The notes under the pieces: model-generated
The model's input: the letters and a program-made list of their open reading frames with translations, nothing else
Databases searched by the model: none
Told to the model about the DNA's origin: nothing
From: CAVYWD01 sp963772225
Lineage (GTDB): Bacteria > Myxococcota > Myxococcia > Myxococcales > UBA5297
Reading direction: 5' to 3'
Assembly (NCBI GenBank): GCA_963772225.1
Contig: CAVYWD010000002.1
Location: 992,001-1,056,000 of the forward strand
DNA: 64,000 bases
Program-made: the position numbers and the translations under genes
In this document: in pieces, positions 1 through 8,683 of the stretch
Layout of the letters: every line of letters begins with the position of its first letter
Position numbering within the stretch: position 1 is the stretch's first letter

Positions 1-1193
1 TCGACGACGCTCCCCGCGGGCGCACAGGCCACCGCGCGCGAGCGCCCCCGCGGCTCGACAGAGGCGATCCGGAGGTCGTCCACGGGGAAGCCGAACGGGC
101 GGCCCTGGCCCGGGATCTCAATCTGCAGGCCGTCGTGGCGCTCGAGAGACCGAGCGGTCCGAAAGCGCACGAGCACTTCGCGGCCGGAGCGCACCACGGC
201 CTCCACCTCGCCGGCGCGCGCGCCGCGGTGGCCGACGAAGTCGCGGTCGACCACGTCCTGGTCGTGCCGCGAGCCCAAGAAGAGCCCCGTCCACGGCCGG
301 CTGAAGATGGTTTGCAGATCTTCCTCGCGCGCGGCGCGCTCCGCCTCGCTCAAGCTCCCCTCGAGGAGCGCCCGGTAGTAGGAGACCGCGGCCGCGACGT
401 AGAGCGGGCTCTTCTTGCGCCCTTCGATCTTCAAGCTCGAGACCCCGGCCTCTCGCAGGGCGCCGAGGTAGTCCGGGGCCGCCAGGTCCTTCATGGAGAA
501 GGCGAAGCCCGCCGGCGGGGCGGCCGCACCCGCGCCGCCTTGGCGCTCGGCGACGGCGCCCACCTGCCACTCGTCTCGACAAGGATAGGCGCACGCGCCT
601 CGGTTGCCGCTGCGGCCCACGTGCTGCGACGAGAACAGGCAGAGCCCGCTGTAGGCGTAGCAGAGCGCGCCGTGGATGAAGGCCTCGACCTCGATACCCG
701 GAACCGAGGCGCAGGCGGCGACCTCCTCCACGGTGAGCTCGCGGGCGAGCGTCGCCCGGGCGAACCCGAGGGAGCGCAGCGCCTCGACGCCCGCCCGGCT
801 GTGCACCGCGAGCTGGGTGCTCGCGTGCAGCGCGAGCTTCGGGAAGTGGCGGCGGGCCAGGCGCGCGATACCCAGGTCCTGGACGATGACCGCGTCGACG
901 CCGGCGTCGGAGAGCGCGCTTAAGGCCTGCACCGCCGCCTCCACCTCGGCGTCCAGGACCAGCGTGTTGAGGGCGGCGAACACCCTCCGGCGCGGGGCGA
1001 GCGAGTGGGCGTAGCCGGTGATCTCGTCGAGCTCCTCGATGCTAAAGTTGTCCGCCTCGGCGCGCGCCGAGAAGCGCTTCAGCCCGAGGTAGATGGCGTC
1101 CGCGCCGCTTTCGAGCGCCGCGAGGCCCGCGTCGGGACCTCCCGCAGGCGCGAGGAGCTCGACCGCGCGCGCCGCTGCCGATGGTTTCGTCAA
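1..1193 (-). CDS. U32 family peptidase-like protein (partial, C-terminus off window)
   Basis: The reverse strand reads continuously from a TTG at 1193 to the left edge, so the C-terminus is missing. The start of the protein has the family opening ELLAPAGGPDAG followed by ALESGADAIYLGL. The U32 signature is complete in the middle: EAFIHGALCYAYSGLCLFSS, then GRSGNRGACAYPCR with the conserved cysteines, then SMKDLAAPDYLGALREAG and SLKIEGRKKSPLYVA. Family members that have been studied (RlhA, TrhP/YegQ type) support hydroxylation of 23S rRNA or tRNA rather than proteolysis; which substrate applies here cannot be read from the sequence. TTG was chosen because GGAG lies 10 bases upstream; a GTG in frame at 1217 is the alternative. 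The next gene (pfk) diverges from it. Confidence 0.85.
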   Translation of the reverse strand, partial: MTKPSAAARAVELLAPAGGPDAGLAALESGADAIYLGLKRFSARAEADNFSIEELDEITGYAHSLAPRRRVFAALNTLVLDAEVEAAVQALSALSDAGVDAVIVQDLGIARLARRHFPKLALHASTQLAVHSRAGVEALRSLGFARATLARELTVEEVAACASVPGIEVEAFIHGALCYAYSGLCLFSSQHVGRSGNRGACAYPCRDEWQVGAVAERQGGAGAAAPPAGFAFSMKDLAAPDYLGALREAGVSSLKIEGRKKSPLYVAAAVSYYRALLEGSLSEAERAAREEDLQTIFSRPWTGLFLGSRHDQDVVDRDFVGHRGARAGEVEAVVRSGREVLVRFRTARSLERHDGLQIEIPGQGRPFGFPVDDLRIASVEPRGRSRAVACAPAGSVV

Positions 1194-1430
1194 GGTGTCT
1201 TTGCTCCGCCCCGCCACGCGCGATCTCGCGACGAGGGGCACGGTAACGGGGCCGGCCGCCCACGGCAACCGATGCGACATCGGAGAAACGTTTCCGCGGC
1301 AGGCGAGAGTCACGGGCGGCGGGCAGAGCGGCGGCGCGGCCGGACGAGTGAGAATGAGCCGGCGTGGCATTCGCTTCGCGACGTCCGCGCGCCCGACCGC
1401 GCGGCGGCGGCTTCAGGCGCCGCGCTTCGG

Positions 1431-1459
1431 TTGCCGCCCGCGGCTGCGCTCTCTATGCT
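1431..1459 (+). promoter_or_regulatory. Putative sigma-70 promoter of pfk
   Basis: TTGCCG (1431-1436) and TATGCT (1454-1459) are separated by exactly 17 bases, and the pfk ribosome site (GGAGG, 1486-1490) follows about 27 bases later. The match is by eye only. The rest of the 307-base gap between the U32 gene and pfk shows nothing else I recognise. Confidence 0.45.
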
Positions 1460-1500
1460 CCGCAGCGCTCGTCGAGCACGAAAATGGAGGTCTTCGCTCC

Positions 1501-2694
1501 GTGAGTCGAAAATCGAAAGCGCGCTGCATCGGAATCCTCACGGCCGGCGGGGACTGCCCGGGCCTCAACGCCGCCATCCGCGGCGTGGCCAAGGCCGCCA
1601 TCAGCCAGTACGGCATGAAGGTCATCGGCGTGCTCGACGGCTTCCGCGGCCTGGTCGAGAACCGGTCCATTCCCCTCGACACCCAGGCCGTCAGCGGCGT
1701 GCTCACCCACGGCGGCACCATCCTGGGAACCAGCCGCGACAAACCCCACAAGATGCAGATGGGCGACCAGGTGATGGATATGTCCGCCACCGCGGTCGAC
1801 AACGCCCGCCGCATGGGCATCGACTGCCTCGTCTGCCTCGGGGGCGGCGGGACGCAGAAGAACGCGCTCGCCCTTCACCGCGCCGGGCTCGAGGTCATCA
1901 CGCTGCCCAAGACCATCGACAACGACGTGGCCCAGACCGACGTCTCGTTCGGCTTCGATACCGCTCTCTCCATCGCCACCGAGGCGATCGACCGGCTGCA
2001 CACCACCGCCACCAGCCACAACCGGATGATCGTCTGCGAGGTCATGGGCCACAACGCCGGCTGGCTGGCGCTGGGCGCCGGCATGGCGGGTGGGGCGGAC
2101 GTCGTCCTCATCCCAGAGGTGCCCTACGACCTCTCGGTCGTCGCCGAGCACCTGTTCGAGCGGCGGCGCCACGGCAAGCGCTTCTCCATCATCGTCGTCG
2201 CGGAGGGCGCGCTCTCGGTTCGCGAGGCCGAGGAGCGCGCGCGCGGCGTCAAGCGCGGGGAGGCCAAGGCGGGCAAGGACAAGAAGAAAGACGACGCGGA
2301 GAAGAAGCCGTCGGACGTCGAAGCCCCCCGCCCGCTGGGCAACGGCTCCGAGGAGGACGCCCACCGCTTCTCGCTGGTACAGGAACCCATGGCGAGTCGG
2401 CTGGCGCGGCAACTCCAGCAGATCACCGGCACCGAGGCGCGCGTGACCTCGCTCGGCCACGTCCAGCGCGGAGGCAGCCCCAGCGCGGCCGACCGGCTCC
2501 TCTGCACGCGCCTGGGCACCCGGGCGGCGCAGCTCGCGGCCGAGGGCACCTTCAACGTCATGGTCGCGGTTCGAGGCGACGACTGCGCCCCGGTGCCGTT
2601 GGAGCAGGTCGCGGGCTTCAAGAAAACCGTTCCGCGAGACCACCCCTGGATGGAGTCGGCCCGGCTGGTAGAGACTTGCTTGGGCGAAGGCTGA
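1501..2694 (+). CDS. pfkA: 6-phosphofructokinase (group III-like)
   Basis: Phosphorylates fructose 6-phosphate in glycolysis. GTG at 1501 is the start: GGAGG sits 10 bases upstream and the protein (397 residues) then opens with the family motif GGDCPGLNAAIRG. Further motifs are LPKTIDNDVAQTD, SHNRMIVCEVMGHNAGW, IPEVPYDL and TSLGHVQRGGSP. The residue that separates ATP- from PPi-dependent enzymes (E. coli Gly104) is glycine, and the later position is lysine (PKTIDND), the combination of ATP-using group III enzymes; the metal-binding Asp103 equivalent is, however, glycine (CLGGGGTQKNA). A lysine-rich insert of about 30 residues (around residues 245-280) interrupts the C-terminal half. Phosphoryl donor should be treated as open. 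Polyphosphate genes follow directly on the same strand. Confidence 0.93.
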   Translation: MSRKSKARCIGILTAGGDCPGLNAAIRGVAKAAISQYGMKVIGVLDGFRGLVENRSIPLDTQAVSGVLTHGGTILGTSRDKPHKMQMGDQVMDMSATAVDNARRMGIDCLVCLGGGGTQKNALALHRAGLEVITLPKTIDNDVAQTDVSFGFDTALSIATEAIDRLHTTATSHNRMIVCEVMGHNAGWLALGAGMAGGADVVLIPEVPYDLSVVAEHLFERRRHGKRFSIIVVAEGALSVREAEERARGVKRGEAKAGKDKKKDDAEKKPSDVEAPRPLGNGSEEDAHRFSLVQEPMASRLARQLQQITGTEARVTSLGHVQRGGSPSAADRLLCTRLGTRAAQLAAEGTFNVMVAVRGDDCAPVPLEQVAGFKKTVPRDHPWMESARLVETCLGEG

Positions 2695-2767
2695 CGGGCC
2701 CCTCGCGGGCAGAGGCGAAGGTCGAGCCCCGGCACGAGCGGGGGCCTCGCGAGCGCGCCCCGAGTGC

Positions 2768-2783
2768 GGCGTGAGCTCACGCC
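2768..2783. promoter_or_regulatory. 16-bp perfect palindrome between pfk and ppx
   Basis: GGCGTGAGCTCACGCC is a perfect inverted repeat with no loop, 74 bases after the pfk stop and 130 bases before the ppx start. This form fits a dimeric repressor site better than a terminator, since no T run follows. No regulator is assigned. Confidence 0.35.
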
Positions 2784-2913
2784 CCAGTGGCCGTTCGACA
2801 CGAGAATGTCACATTGATTTGTTACTCGCCGTGCGGCGGCTTCGGGCCGCAGTATGATCCGCCGCAGCGTGGTGCATTCGAGGGATTCGCGACTTCTCTG
2901 ATCTGGACGCGCC

Positions 2914-4515
2914 GTGCTTCGCAGCGATCGACTTCCCCTAGCACCCTCCCCCTCGCCAGTGGCCCACCCGGCCACGCCGCGCGCGGTGGCCGTGCTCGAC
3001 ATCGGCTCCAGCGCCATCCGAATGGAGATAGCCCAGCTCGGCCCCGCAGGCGCCGAGACCCTGGAGAGCCTCCAGCGCGCCGTGCCCCTGGGAAAGGACT
3101 GCTTCTCCAAGGGGCGCATCGAGACCAGAACCATCAACTTAGCCATCGAGGTCCTGCGCGGCTACCAGCAGATCATGGGGCCGTACGCCATCCATACCTT
3201 CCGGGCGGTCGCCACCAGCGCGGTGCGCGAGGCGGCGAACCAGGAGCTCTTCCTCGACCGCGTCTACATGGCGACCGGCATCGCCGTGGAGGTGATCACC
3301 GCGGCCGAGGAGGACCGGCTGCTCTACGCCGCCGTGCGCGAGGCGTTCCGGGCCGACCACCTCCAGGCCGACGCGGACGCCCTCATCGTCGAGCAGGGGG
3401 CCGGCAGCCTGGAAATCGCCATGACCCGCGGCGCCGAAATCGTCTCGGCGAGCGCCTACCCGCTGGGCACCATCCGTCTGGCCAATGCCGTGAGCGCGGA
3501 GCATCGCAGCACCCCCGAGAGCCTGGAGCTGATGAAGCGCTACCTGGGCTCGTCCATCGACGAAATCGAGCACACGTTCCCGCTCGACCAGACCCAGAGC
3601 TTCATCGTCGTGGGTGCCGACGCCCGGTTCGCCGCCGAGCGGCTGCGCAAGGGTGAGGGCGGGAAGCGCGTGCGCTCGCTCTCCCGGGACGAGTTCCTCC
3701 GCTTCGCCCGAGAGACCGCGCGGCTGCGCCCCGAGCAGATCGCCCGGAAGTACCGCTTGGCGGTGGAGGAGTGCGAGTCGGTCTCCCCCGCCCTGCTCAC
3801 CTACTCCGAGCTCCTCAAGCGCTGCCCGGCGCAGGAGGTGCTGGTCCCCGACGTCAGCATGCGCGACGGGCTGCTCCTCGACCTCATCGCCGAGACCACC
3901 GGCCGGCGCCTCACGGAGATCGACGCGCAGGTCTATGCCTCGGCCGAGAACATCGGCCGCCGCTACCAGTTCGACGAGCCGCACGCCCACCACGTGGCCG
4001 ACACGGCCCGCGTCCTGTTCGACGCCCTGGCTTCCGAGCACGGCCTGGGCCGCCGGGAGCGGCGCCTGCTCCGGGTGGCGGCGCTGCTCCACGACATCGG
4101 CCTCTTCATCTCCACCAACTCGCACCACAAGCACACCGAGTACATCATCGGCGCCTCGGACATCTTCGGGGTTCGAGCGGAGGATCGCGCCATCGTGGCC
4201 TGCGTCGCCCGCTACCACCGCCGCGGGCTCCCCGTGACCACCCACGTCGGCTACGCCGCGCTCACCCGGGCCGACCGCGCCATCGTCTCCAAGCTCGCCG
4301 CCCTGCTGCGCATCGCCGACGCGCTCGACCGCAGCCACTCGCAGCGCGTGGAGCTCGCCTCCTGCGAGCTGAAGGCCGACGAGCTCGTCCTGGGCCTCAG
4401 GTCCACCGAGGACCTGGCGCTCGAGCGGATGGCCATGCGGACCAAGGGCGACCTGTTCGAAGAGGTGTTCGGCCGCCGCGTCGTGCTGCAGTTCGAGGAC
4501 AGCGGCCACCGTTAG
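2914..4515 (+). CDS. ppx: Ppx/GppA phosphatase with C-terminal HD domain
   Basis: Predicted exopolyphosphatase or pppGpp phosphatase of the actin-like ATPase fold. The N-terminal phosphate loop is AVAVLDIGSSAIRMEIAQ (about residues 24-41); the family pieces TFRAVATSAVREA, EEDRLLYAAV, EQGAGSLEIAMTRG and YPLGTIRLA follow. Residues about 350-460 form an HD domain (HAHHVADTARVLFD, then ALLHDIG and HHKHTEYII). The total of 533 residues matches long Ppx/GppA proteins. The GTG at 2914 is the first start in frame; a GTG about 15 codons later is possible. Only 44 bases separate it from ppk, so the two are probably cotranscribed. Ppx and GppA cannot be told apart by sequence; the ppk neighbour favours polyphosphate. 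Confidence 0.88.
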   Translation: MLRSDRLPLAPSPSPVAHPATPRAVAVLDIGSSAIRMEIAQLGPAGAETLESLQRAVPLGKDCFSKGRIETRTINLAIEVLRGYQQIMGPYAIHTFRAVATSAVREAANQELFLDRVYMATGIAVEVITAAEEDRLLYAAVREAFRADHLQADADALIVEQGAGSLEIAMTRGAEIVSASAYPLGTIRLANAVSAEHRSTPESLELMKRYLGSSIDEIEHTFPLDQTQSFIVVGADARFAAERLRKGEGGKRVRSLSRDEFLRFARETARLRPEQIARKYRLAVEECESVSPALLTYSELLKRCPAQEVLVPDVSMRDGLLLDLIAETTGRRLTEIDAQVYASAENIGRRYQFDEPHAHHVADTARVLFDALASEHGLGRRERRLLRVAALLHDIGLFISTNSHHKHTEYIIGASDIFGVRAEDRAIVACVARYHRRGLPVTTHVGYAALTRADRAIVSKLAALLRIADALDRSHSQRVELASCELKADELVLGLRSTEDLALERMAMRTKGDLFEEVFGRRVVLQFEDSGHR

Positions 4516-4559
4516 CCCTCGCCCCCTCCACGCCTCCTTAACGCCCAACGAGAGCCGCC

Positions 4560-6746
4560 ATGCCGCGCCCGAAGTCCGCCCGAGCCCGCCCGCAGCGCGA
4601 ACCGGTCCCCAAGGCCGCGCGGCACGGCCCGTTCATCAATCGCGAGGTGAGCTGGCTGGAGTTCAACAACCGCGTGCTCGCCGAGGGGCTCAACCCCGAC
4701 AACCCGCTCCTGGAGCGGCTCGCCTTCCTGTCCATCGTCAGCTCCAACCTCGACGAATTCTTCATGGTGAGGGTCGGCGGCTTGAAGCAGCTCGCGCGCG
4801 AGGGCGTGGAGAAGCGCTGTCCGGCGGGCATGACCCCGCTCGAGCAGCTCTCGGAGATCAGCCGGCGAACCCGGGCGATGGTCGAGGAGCAGTACCGCTG
4901 CCTGAACAAGGAGCTCCTTCCGGCGCTCGCCAAGCGGCAGGTCGTGCGCCTGCGGCCCGAGGGGATGGACCGCCGCGAGCTGGCGGTTGCCGAGCGCTAC
5001 TTCCGCGACGGCATCTTCTCGGCGCTCACGCCCATCTCGCTCGAGGACCTGGCGCGCGGCCCGCGGATCTCGGGCCTGACCCTGCACCTCGCGGTGCGCC
5101 TCAAGCGCTCGGGCTCGCGCGGGCGAAAGCCGCAGGTGCGGCTGGGCGCCGTGCCGCTGCCGCGCTCGTGGTCCCGCTTCTTCCAGCTCCCGGCCGAGAG
5201 CGGCTACCGCTATCTGCTCTTCGAGGACCTGGTCCGCCACTGGGCCGATCGGCTCTTCAAGGGCTACGAGGTCCTGGAGTCGGCGGCGTTCCGCATCACG
5301 CGCAACGCCGACCTGGAGGTGGGCGACGAGGACGCCGGCGACATCCTGGTGGCCATGGAGGGGGTGCTGCGCGCCCGCAAGCTCGCGGCCCCGGTGCGGC
5401 TGGAGGTCGAGGCGGGCGCCTCGGAGGAGCTCACCGGGCGGCTGGTCGAGCTCTTCGGGGTCGAGCCCAACCAGGACCTGTACCGCATCACCGGGCCGCT
5501 GGACCTGAAGCCGTTCCTGCGCCTCGCCTCGCCGGTGGACGCCGCCGCGGACCTGCACTACCCGCCGTTCGAGCCCCAACCGGTGCCCGCGTTCGACGAG
5601 GCCGAGTCGCTCTGGGACGTGATCCGCGAGAAAGACGTGCTCGCCCACCTGCCGTACGAGTCGTTCACGCCGGTCATCGACCTCTTGCGGTCGGCAGCCG
5701 AGGACCCGAACGTCCTGGCCATCAAGCAGACGCTCTACCGCACGAGCCCCGAGTCGCCCATCATCGCCGCGCTGGAGCAGGCGGCGCTGGCCGGCAAGCA
5801 GGTGACCGTGCTGGTGGAGCTCAAGGCCCGCTTCGACGAGGCGCGCAACATCACCTGGGCCAAGCGGCTCACCGAGGCCGGCGCGCAGGTCATCTACGGT
5901 GTCGTGGGGCTCAAGACCCACGGAAAGATCTTGCTCATCGTGCGTCGCGAGGCGGACGGCACGCGGCGGTACGTGCACCTCTCCACCGGCAACTACAACG
6001 ACGTGACCGCGCGCCGCTACGAGGACCTGGCGCTGTATACGTCGAGCTCCGACTTCGGCGCGGACGCGTCGAACTTCTTCAACGCCGTGACCGGCTACAG
6101 CGAGCCGCGCGACTGGCGCTGCCTCGCCATCGCGCCGGGCGGCATCCGCGAACGGCTGGGCGAGCTCATCGACCGCGAGGTGGAGCGCGCGAGCGCTGCC
6201 CAGCCCGGGCTCATCCAGCTCAAGATGAACTCGCTCGCGGACCCCAAGATGATCGAGCGGCTCTACCGCGCCTCGCAGCGCGGAGTGCGGGTGCGCCTGT
6301 GCGTGCGCGGCATCTGCTGCCTGCGGCCCGGCGTTCCGGGCCTCTCGGAGAACATCGAGGTCTTGAGCCTGGTCGATCGCTTCCTGGAGCACAGCCGCAT
6401 CTACTTCTTCCGGAACGGCGGGGACGAGGAGGTCTACCTCTCCAGCGCGGACTTCATGGGCCGCAACCTCGACCGGCGCCTGGAGTTCCTCTTCCCGTTG
6501 CGCGACGAGGCCGTCCGCAAGCGCGCCGTCTCCGTGCTGCAGACCGTCTTCGCCGACAACCAGCGCGCCTTTCGTCTCCAACCGGACGGCTCCTACGAGC
6601 GGGTCGCGGGCGAGCCCCGCGCAGAGCCCGTCCGAGCCCAGCTCGCCTTCATGCAGGAGGCCGTGGCCGCGGGCGAAGCGGCGACGCTCCGCCGGCTGTC
6701 GACCTTCCGCCCGCTGGGCCCGGGCATGGCACCCGGGGTCAAATAG
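4560..6746 (+). CDS. ppk1: Polyphosphate kinase 1
   Basis: Makes polyphosphate from ATP reversibly. The 728-residue length and all four regions fit PPK1: the N-terminal INREVSWLEFNNRVL, FLSIVSSNLDEFFMVRVGG, LPYESFTPVIDLLRSAA with IKQTLYRT, and the C-terminal domain. The autophosphorylated histidine is in VGLKTHGKILLI and the second conserved histidine in RFLEHSRIYFF. STGNYNDVTARRYEDL, RVRLCVRGICCLRPG and MGRNLDRRLEFLFPL are also present. ATG at 4560 gives the expected N-terminus. It follows ppx by 44 bases and converges with the CHAD gene. Confidence 0.97.
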   Translation: MPRPKSARARPQREPVPKAARHGPFINREVSWLEFNNRVLAEGLNPDNPLLERLAFLSIVSSNLDEFFMVRVGGLKQLAREGVEKRCPAGMTPLEQLSEISRRTRAMVEEQYRCLNKELLPALAKRQVVRLRPEGMDRRELAVAERYFRDGIFSALTPISLEDLARGPRISGLTLHLAVRLKRSGSRGRKPQVRLGAVPLPRSWSRFFQLPAESGYRYLLFEDLVRHWADRLFKGYEVLESAAFRITRNADLEVGDEDAGDILVAMEGVLRARKLAAPVRLEVEAGASEELTGRLVELFGVEPNQDLYRITGPLDLKPFLRLASPVDAAADLHYPPFEPQPVPAFDEAESLWDVIREKDVLAHLPYESFTPVIDLLRSAAEDPNVLAIKQTLYRTSPESPIIAALEQAALAGKQVTVLVELKARFDEARNITWAKRLTEAGAQVIYGVVGLKTHGKILLIVRREADGTRRYVHLSTGNYNDVTARRYEDLALYTSSSDFGADASNFFNAVTGYSEPRDWRCLAIAPGGIRERLGELIDREVERASAAQPGLIQLKMNSLADPKMIERLYRASQRGVRVRLCVRGICCLRPGVPGLSENIEVLSLVDRFLEHSRIYFFRNGGDEEVYLSSADFMGRNLDRRLEFLFPLRDEAVRKRAVSVLQTVFADNQRAFRLQPDGSYERVAGEPRAEPVRAQLAFMQEAVAAGEAATLRRLSTFRPLGPGMAPGVK

Positions 6747-6783
6747 TCCCTGAGCGAGGAAATCTTGCGCAGGATGGCAAAGA

Positions 6784-6849
6784 CTTCAGGCTTCAGACCC
6801 CGGGCCCAAGGAACTGCAGCACCCAGAGCCTGAGGTCTGGGGCCTGAGG
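6784..6849. terminator. Imperfect inverted repeat between convergent ppk and CHAD genes
   Basis: Arms 6784-6801 and 6832-6849 are near-complementary (about 14 of 18 pairs) around a 30-base loop. The place, between two convergent genes, suggests a shared terminator, but the loop is long and there is no T run, so a REP-like repeat is equally possible. Confidence 0.35.
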
Positions 6850-6936
6850 CAACCCTCGTTGGTTCGCGTGCTCGGCCGGGTTAGGCATTTGCCAGCCAGG
6901 TCCGCGCCCGTCCAGGACAAGCAGCCGAAGGGCCCG

Positions 6937-7851
6937 TTAGGACCTCTCGAGAGAGCGCGCGGCGAACCGCCGCGGGCGCTCTCGGAACAGCTTGCGAGCT
7001 CGCGGCAGCTCTCGCTCGAACAGCGCTGCGACCCGGGCGTCGACGGCGCGCGCCAGGCGCTGGCTCTGGGGCGCGTCGAAACCGTCGCTCGCGAAGGCAA
7101 AACGGCTCAGGGCGATGAGGTCCGTCGCTGCTCCCAGCCTCTGGGCCAGGGACGCAAGCCCGCGGTGCTCTCGCCGCGGAGGCCAATCGCCCACCGCCTC
7201 GAAGAGCTCCAGCTGGTACCGCAGCTCCTTGACCCGCTTTCGGAAGACGTGGACGTCGGCGCCCTGGCCGCTGCGCTCGGCCGCCTCCAGCGACTCGCGG
7301 GCCCGCCGGTAGCTCTTGCGCAGGCCGCTCGAGAGGTCGGACCAGCTCACGTCGCGCGGGAGGGCGCGAAAGAAGCGCTCAGGGAGCGCTCGGAGCGCCC
7401 AGGCGCCGCGCCGGAGCACCTCCTGCTCGGCTCCCTCGCGCGGCTGCCGTTTGGCCATGGCCTCCTGCGCTGCCCCGGCCACAGAGCGGCCCCGCGCGTC
7501 CTTGCCCAAAGGAAGGCGCTGCAGGGCCTCCCGCAGCACGTGGACGTCTCGCACGGCGGAGGTCTCGGCCACTGCCCTTCGAAGCTCGGCGTTCAGGGAC
7601 CGATACCCGCTGTACGGCAAGACGGGTCGCGAGAGCCGCAAGAGTGCGCGCGCCCGCCGCACGGCTTTGCGGTACTCGTGGACGGCCTCGACGGGGTCGC
7701 CGCCGGAGAGATTGGCCCGGGACCGCGCGTAGCCGATGACGCCGGCGAAGGCGGCACCGAGACCTGCGCGCAGAGGGAGTCGGTCGTCCAGCACCAGCGC
7801 CCCGGGGTGGGAAGGACTCGCGCCGTTTCCGGTCTGTGACACCGTCTCCAT
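6937..7851 (-). CDS. CHAD domain protein (polyphosphate-binding family)
   Basis: An all-helical CHAD (conserved histidine alpha-helical domain) protein of about 304 residues. It shows the repeated His/Lys/Arg pattern of the family: VHEYRKAVRRARALLRLS, ETSAVRDVHVLREALQRLP, VHVFRKRVKELRYQLELFE. Studied CHAD domains bind inorganic polyphosphate. The gene converges on ppk and diverges from sixA, so it sits in the middle of the polyphosphate block. ATG at 7851 was chosen; the GTG at 7905 would add 18 low-complexity residues with no clear ribosome site. Cellular role (granule protein or regulator) is not shown by the sequence. Confidence 0.88.
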   Translation of the reverse strand: METVSQTGNGASPSHPGALVLDDRLPLRAGLGAAFAGVIGYARSRANLSGGDPVEAVHEYRKAVRRARALLRLSRPVLPYSGYRSLNAELRRAVAETSAVRDVHVLREALQRLPLGKDARGRSVAGAAQEAMAKRQPREGAEQEVLRRGAWALRALPERFFRALPRDVSWSDLSSGLRKSYRRARESLEAAERSGQGADVHVFRKRVKELRYQLELFEAVGDWPPRREHRGLASLAQRLGAATDLIALSRFAFASDGFDAPQSQRLARAVDARVAALFERELPRARKLFRERPRRFAARSLERS

Positions 7852-7934
7852 CCGGCCGTAACCTAACCCAAACGATGGTGACCCGCCCAGCCCCCAGGCG
7901 TGCACGGCCGCGCGCTCGTCCTTAGGAGGACTTC

Positions 7935-8432
7935 ATGAACCTCTGCCTTCTTCGCCATGGTGTCGCCGAGGAGCGAGCCGAGGGCTCAGACGAGAGCCGG
8001 GCGTTGACGCCCCAGGGGGCTCGCCGCGCCCGCGCCGCCGCGAAGGGGCTTTGCGCCCTGAGATTCGAGCCAGACGCGGTCCTCTCCAGCCCTCTGTTGC
8101 GCGCGGCCCAGACGGCAAAGATCGCCTGCGAGGAGCTCGGCTTCCCCCTCGAGCGGCTCTCCCTGGCCAGCGCGCTGCGCCCGAGCCGGAGCGCGGCGGA
8201 GCTTTTGGAGTTGCTCCCGGCGCTCGGCGCCGAGGACATTCTCTGCGTCGGGCATGCCCCGCAGCTGGACCTGATCCTCGCGCGGGCCGTCGGCGCCGGC
8301 GCGCACCCCGTCGCCTCGCTCAAGAAGGCGGGCGCGGCGCTGGTCGAGCTCCCGGCAGGCAAGGTCGGAACGCTCCGCTGGCTGCTCGAGCCGCGAGCGC
8401 TGAGGCGGCTGGGGCGCGGCGGGCCGCGGTAG
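7935..8432 (+). CDS. sixA: SixA-like histidine phosphatase
   Basis: A 165-residue protein of the histidine phosphatase (phosphoglycerate mutase) superfamily. The catalytic opening is MNLCLLRHGVAEE, followed by SSPLLRAAQTAKIACEELG and the second histidine in ILCVGHAPQLDLIL. Length and order match SixA, which removes phosphate from phosphohistidine. A strong ribosome site (TAGGAGG) is 5 bases before the ATG. CHAD and SixA genes often lie together; here they are divergent with a gap of only 83 bases. The true substrate, phosphohistidine protein or a small phosphate ester, is not decided. Confidence 0.88.
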   Translation: MNLCLLRHGVAEERAEGSDESRALTPQGARRARAAAKGLCALRFEPDAVLSSPLLRAAQTAKIACEELGFPLERLSLASALRPSRSAAELLELLPALGAEDILCVGHAPQLDLILARAVGAGAHPVASLKKAGAALVELPAGKVGTLRWLLEPRALRRLGRGGPR

Positions 8433-8482
8433 CCTCAAGGCCCCGCGCGAATGGGGAGTCCGAGCGCAGCCGCCCTCGGGGG

Positions 8483-8654
8483 CTTAGGAATCGCGCAGAA
8501 ATAGATGCTCCAGATCTCAACGTCCGAGGCGCAAAGGATGGCGAGGCGCGAGGAGGGCGCATGCCAGAGGGCATGTAACCGACGAGCAACGACGCCAGCC
8601 GGGATGGATCGGACGTTGAGATGGAGCAGATATTTCGGAGCGATGACTTAGGAT
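8483..8654. repeat. Long palindromic element with structured loop
   Basis: Left arm 8483-8527 and right arm 8609-8654 are complementary over about 45 bases with few mismatches; the innermost parts share CTCAACGTCCGA exactly. The 81-base loop holds its own hairpin, CATGCC (8560-8565) AGAG GGCATG (8570-8575), enclosed by A/G-rich strands that could pair with CGACGAGCAACGACGCC. It lies between sixA and the MazG-like gene and encodes no credible protein. It could be a MITE-like repeat or a structured RNA; no second copy is in this window. Confidence 0.7.
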
Positions 8655-8683
8655 TGCCTTTCCCTCGTGCCGCGAGCCCGCCC

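Noticed and set aside
8483..8654. Retron msr-msd region
   Set aside because: Long inverted repeats fit, but no reverse transcriptase gene lies on either side.
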